DNA from: Paenalcaligenes sp021793095
GTDB lineage: Bacteria > Pseudomonadota > Gammaproteobacteria > Burkholderiales > Burkholderiaceae_B
Assembly: GCA_027317645.1 (NCBI GenBank)
Contig: DAHVQS010000002.1
Location: forward strand, 1 to 64,000
Direction: 5' to 3'
Length of the DNA stretch: 64,000 nt
Shown here in pieces: positions 61,507 through 64,000 of the stretch. Every line of letters starts with the position of its first letter. The stretch's first letter is position 1. The notes beneath the pieces are model-generated. The model did no database searches. It saw nothing but the letters and a program-made list of their open reading frames with translations, and was not told where the DNA came from. Position numbers and translations under genes: made by a program.

Positions 61507-62598
61507 TTAGTCTGAGTGGTTTGGGCTGGTTTTTAGGGCCCCTCGTCGCAGCTGATCGCGCTCTATAGACTCAAATAGCGCTTTAAAATTACCCTCCCCA
61601 AAACCTTCATCGCCTTTGCGTTGGATAAATTCAAAGAATACCTGGCCTAATAAGGTCTCGGAAAATATCTGTAGCAATAAACGAGGATCCCCTTCTTCTG
61701 TACTGCCATCCAACAAAATCCCCCGACTTTGTAGTGCGTTTACATCTTCGCCGTGATTCGGTAAACGCTCGGATAGCATTTCGTAATAAGTATCGCGAGG
61801 CGCTGTCATTAAGGGCAGTCCAGCTTGTTTAAGTTTATCTATAGAGGCATAAATATCGTCCGTCAATAAAGCGATATGCTGGATACCCTCACCATTGAAT
61901 TCAAGTAAAAACTCTTCTATTTGTCCCCCACCCTGTGCTGATTCCTCGTTTAGCGGGATTCGTATCTTTCCATCAGGAGCCGTCATCGCACGCGAGGTTA
62001 AGCCTGTGTATTCCCCCTTGATGTCAAAATAACGGATCTCACGAAAATTAAATAAGCGCTCATAATAATTGGCCCAATGCGCCATGCGCCCGCGGTAGAC
62101 GTTATGCGTCAGATGGTCGATTACGGTAAAGCCATGGCCGACTGGGTGTTTATCGACATCTGGTAAATATTCAAAATCAATGTCATAGATGCTATGGCCC
62201 TCGGTGTAACGGTCGATCAAATAAAGCGGCGCCCCACCAATACCCTTAATCGCCGGTAGGCGTAATTCCATTGGGCCAGTAGGGATTTCCAGAGGACGCG
62301 CCCCGAGCTCTAACGCCCGTTGATAGGCTTGCTGTGCATCGCGTACCCTAAAGGCCATACCACATGCCGAAGGGCCATGTTCTTGGGCAAAATACCAAGC
62401 ATCGCTCTGAGGCTCGCGATTAATGATAAAGTTGATCCCCCCTTGGCGATAGAGTGAGACATCTTTAGAGCGGTGACGTGCAATTTCGGTAAAGCCTAAT
62501 TGCTCAAATAAGGGCTCAAGTAAATTGGGGGTTGGGCTTGCAAATTCAACGAACTCAAAACCATCCAGTCCCATTGGATTATCAAACAAATCAGTCAT
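61507..62598 (-). CDS. hpd: 4-hydroxyphenylpyruvate dioxygenase
   Basis: Fe(II) enzyme converting 4-hydroxyphenylpyruvate to homogentisate in tyrosine degradation. Of the two vicinal-oxygen-chelate halves, the C-terminal one holds the metal triad: His in FTVIDHLTHNV near residues 157-167, His in GIQHIALLTDDI near 233-244 and Glu in VFFEFIQRKGDEGFGEGNFKALF near 316-338. Length is 363 residues. No homogentisate dioxygenase gene is adjacent, so the next step of the pathway must be elsewhere. Divergent from a TetR regulator with a shared operator candidate. Confidence 0.95.
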   Translation of the reverse strand: MTDLFDNPMGLDGFEFVEFASPTPNLLEPLFEQLGFTEIARHRSKDVSLYRQGGINFIINREPQSDAWYFAQEHGPSACGMAFRVRDAQQAYQRALELGARPLEIPTGPMELRLPAIKGIGGAPLYLIDRYTEGHSIYDIDFEYLPDVDKHPVGHGFTVIDHLTHNVYRGRMAHWANYYERLFNFREIRYFDIKGEYTGLTSRAMTAPDGKIRIPLNEESAQGGGQIEEFLLEFNGEGIQHIALLTDDIYASIDKLKQAGLPLMTAPRDTYYEMLSERLPNHGEDVNALQSRGILLDGSTEEGDPRLLLQIFSETLLGQVFFEFIQRKGDEGFGEGNFKALFESIERDQLRRGALKTSPNHSD

Positions 62599-62646
62599 GG
62601 TTGTCTCCTGGGTGATAGCTAATTATTTTGTGTAATTGCTTTAAAT

Positions 62647-62675
62647 TTACAATAAACAATAAATGTTTAATGTAA
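62647..62675. promoter_or_regulatory. TetR-type operator candidate between hpd and tetR
   Basis: TTACAATAAACA (62647-62658) and TGTTTAATGTAA (62664-62675) match at 11 of 12 inverted positions around ATAAA, in the 154-bp divergent spacer. A second short pair GTAAG/CTTAC lies at 62672-62683. Size and position suit autorepression by the TetR protein and control of hpd. Confidence 0.55.
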
Positions 62676-62752
62676 GTGCTTACCCGAGTTTTCTGTCGTG
62701 ACGGAGCAACTACAATGAGGGGACTTAGAGCGATATTATTGGAAGTTATATT

Positions 62753-63427
62753 ATGACCAGCCCTCTTTCTCCTGCTGCCCAAGGACCTGAACACGCAGCC
62801 CGCCAACGCGAAACACGGCGCACGCAAAAAGCGCGCAGCCAAGAAACACGTGATAGGATTTTACGTTCAGCACTGAAAATACTTCAACAACAGGGCTACC
62901 AAAAGGCGCGCCTGCAGGATATCGCAGCTGGGGCAGGTGTCACCTTGGGGGCATTACAGCACCAGTTTGGGAATCGCCAGTCCTTGATGGAGCATGTGGT
63001 TGATGAGGTGATGCGGCCCCTAGCCCATTTGGGTGAGGATTGGTCGATGCGAGCTCAACTACTGCCCTTAGATGCGCGGGCGCATAAATTTGTGCGCAGT
63101 GCCTGGGACAATGTGTATGGTACGCGACGCTATTTGGCCGCTTGGAGTTTGTTTTTTGGTGCCCAGCAGACCGATTTATTTGGACGTATAGAGGCGCACC
63201 GAGAACGGCATGACCCCATCTATAACGAGCACTTTATCAATACCTTTCCAGAAGTCAGGCGACACCACCCACAGGCTGAGGTAGTCGCTGAAAGCATATT
63301 TGCTACCCTCAGGGGGCTATCAATAATGCAATTATTTGCCGGTCAGCCAGAACAACTACCGATACAATTAGAGCTTTTAGCCAATCAAATAATAAAGGCT
63401 GGTCAGCCAGAGCCAACCAGCCAATAA
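62753..63427 (+). CDS. TetR/AcrR family transcriptional regulator
   Basis: 224 residues. A 35-residue Arg-rich tail precedes the helix-turn-helix DRILRSALKILQQQGYQKARLQDIAA followed by GAGVTLGALQHQFGNRQSLMEHVV. The ligand domain is about 85-210. It is divergent from hpd, so a tyrosine-pathway metabolite is a plausible ligand, but this is inference. The end of the gene contains GGCTGGT/ACCAGCC (63397-63422), which may act as a terminator before the convergent glnA. Confidence 0.9.
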   Translation: MTSPLSPAAQGPEHAARQRETRRTQKARSQETRDRILRSALKILQQQGYQKARLQDIAAGAGVTLGALQHQFGNRQSLMEHVVDEVMRPLAHLGEDWSMRAQLLPLDARAHKFVRSAWDNVYGTRRYLAAWSLFFGAQQTDLFGRIEAHRERHDPIYNEHFINTFPEVRRHHPQAEVVAESIFATLRGLSIMQLFAGQPEQLPIQLELLANQIIKAGQPEPTSQ

Positions 63428-63485
63428 TACGTATATGAGGCCAACACTATGTGGGGCCAGCCAAGTAGAACAAGAGATCACCCAA

Positions 63486-64000
63486 TCATAGGCTGTAATA
63501 CATATCAAACTCTGCGGGATGAGGGGTCGTACGCAATCGATTGACCTCTTGTTCCTTGAGTTCAATAAATGCATCGATCAAGGGGTCTGTAAATACCCCG
63601 CCGCGCAATAAAAAGTCGCGGTCATCATCCAGGCTTTGCAAGGCCTGTTCTAATGATGTGCAGACGGTGGGGATTTTACTGTCTTCTTCGGGGGGTAAAT
63701 CATATAGGTTTTTATCTGCGGGATCGCCGGGATGTATTTTGTTTTCGATCCCATCCAAACCCGCGAGCATTAAAGCACTAAAGGTTAAATAAGGATTGGC
63801 CATTGGATCCGGGAATCGCGCCTCCACGCGCCGTGCTTTGGGATTGCTCACATAAGGGATACGAATAGATGCTGAGCGATTACGCGCCGAATAAGCCAGC
63901 TTGACGGGTGCTTCATAATGCGGGACTAAACGCTTATAAGAATTGGTGGTCGGGTTAGTTAAAGCGTTGAGCGCACGGGCGTGCTTGATAATGCCCCCAA
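63486..64000 (-). CDS. glnA: Glutamine synthetase type I, C-terminal part (partial)
   Basis: The minus-strand frame continues past the window edge. Visible sequence includes GGIIKHARALNALTNPTTNSYKRL, with the start of the segment at the window edge, then RNRSASIRIPYVS, ARFPDPMANPYLTFSALMLAGLDG and the adenylylation site NLYDLPPEE, with the conserved Tyr. The protein ends HPAEFDMYYSL. It makes glutamine from glutamate and ammonia, regulated by adenylylation at that Tyr. About 170 of roughly 470 residues are in the window. Confidence 0.96.
   Translation of the reverse strand, partial: GGIIKHARALNALTNPTTNSYKRLVPHYEAPVKLAYSARNRSASIRIPYVSNPKARRVEARFPDPMANPYLTFSALMLAGLDGIENKIHPGDPADKNLYDLPPEEDSKIPTVCTSLEQALQSLDDDRDFLLRGGVFTDPLIDAFIELKEQEVNRLRTTPHPAEFDMYYSL

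Overview
The window looks like chromosomal DNA of a betaproteobacterium, most likely family Alcaligenaceae (Bordetella/Alcaligenes/Paenalcaligenes-like), with G+C near 50 % by eye. The evidence is the uninterrupted block tsf-pyrH-frr-uppS-cdsA-dxr-rseP-bamA-skp-lpxD-fabZ-lpxA-lpxB-rnhB-RNA methyltransferase, followed by ppsR/ppsA, smpB/ratA/rnfH, a ugp operon, a liv operon and an oxyR-recG pair. Genus is not resolved by reading alone.

Layout. Positions 1-13,745 hold an envelope/lipid A/isoprenoid cluster, all on the plus strand with very short spacers. 13,711-17,069 is the divergent phosphoenolpyruvate synthase pair (ppsR, ppsA). 17,189-25,403 holds housekeeping genes (smpB, ratA, rnfH, an acyl-CoA hydrolase family gene, ygfZ, mltG-tmk-holB-tatD, an ankyrin protein). 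25,450-29,741 is a minus-strand ugpBAEC glycerol-3-phosphate importer. 29,945-31,380 carries proC and a VUT-family (queuosine precursor type) transporter. 31,540-38,060 is a seven-gene run: livHMGF, a 2-hydroxyacid dehydrogenase, an SDR and an erythrose-4-phosphate dehydrogenase; fumC follows. 39,704-40,859 holds a frameshifted universal stress protein gene and a cytochrome c, separated by a region with FNR/ANR-like boxes. 40,946-43,545 is an accessory pair: a tyrosine recombinase divergent from a KfrA-like coiled-coil DNA-binding protein. 43,913-52,798 holds cytochrome b561 with two YceI proteins, arsC, a glutathione transferase, a DUF3298-type lipoprotein, a liv substrate-binding protein, dps, oxyR and recG. 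The window ends with ridA, a cAMP-signalling locus (53,389-60,321), ferredoxin-NADP reductase, 4-hydroxyphenylpyruvate dioxygenase with a divergent TetR regulator, and the C-terminal part of glnA.

The most interesting system is 53,389-60,321. A minus-strand operon encodes an outer-membrane TPR/beta-barrel protein, a periplasmic FecR-domain protein, a CHASE2-transmembrane-adenylate cyclase and an MscS-type channel with a C-terminal cyclic-nucleotide-binding domain. Divergent from it, across 138 bp, is cpdA, a cAMP phosphodiesterase. Together they could form a self-contained envelope-sensing circuit: outer-membrane/periplasmic input, cAMP synthesis, a cAMP-responsive channel as output, and cAMP removal. 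The domain calls and catalytic residues are read from sequence; the circuit is inference.

The second notable locus is the recombinase/KfrA-like pair, with a perfect 12-bp inverted repeat and a 12-bp palindrome between the two genes and a 17-bp tandem repeat just beyond the recombinase stop codon. I saw no tRNA, rRNA, CRISPR array or insertion sequence in the window.
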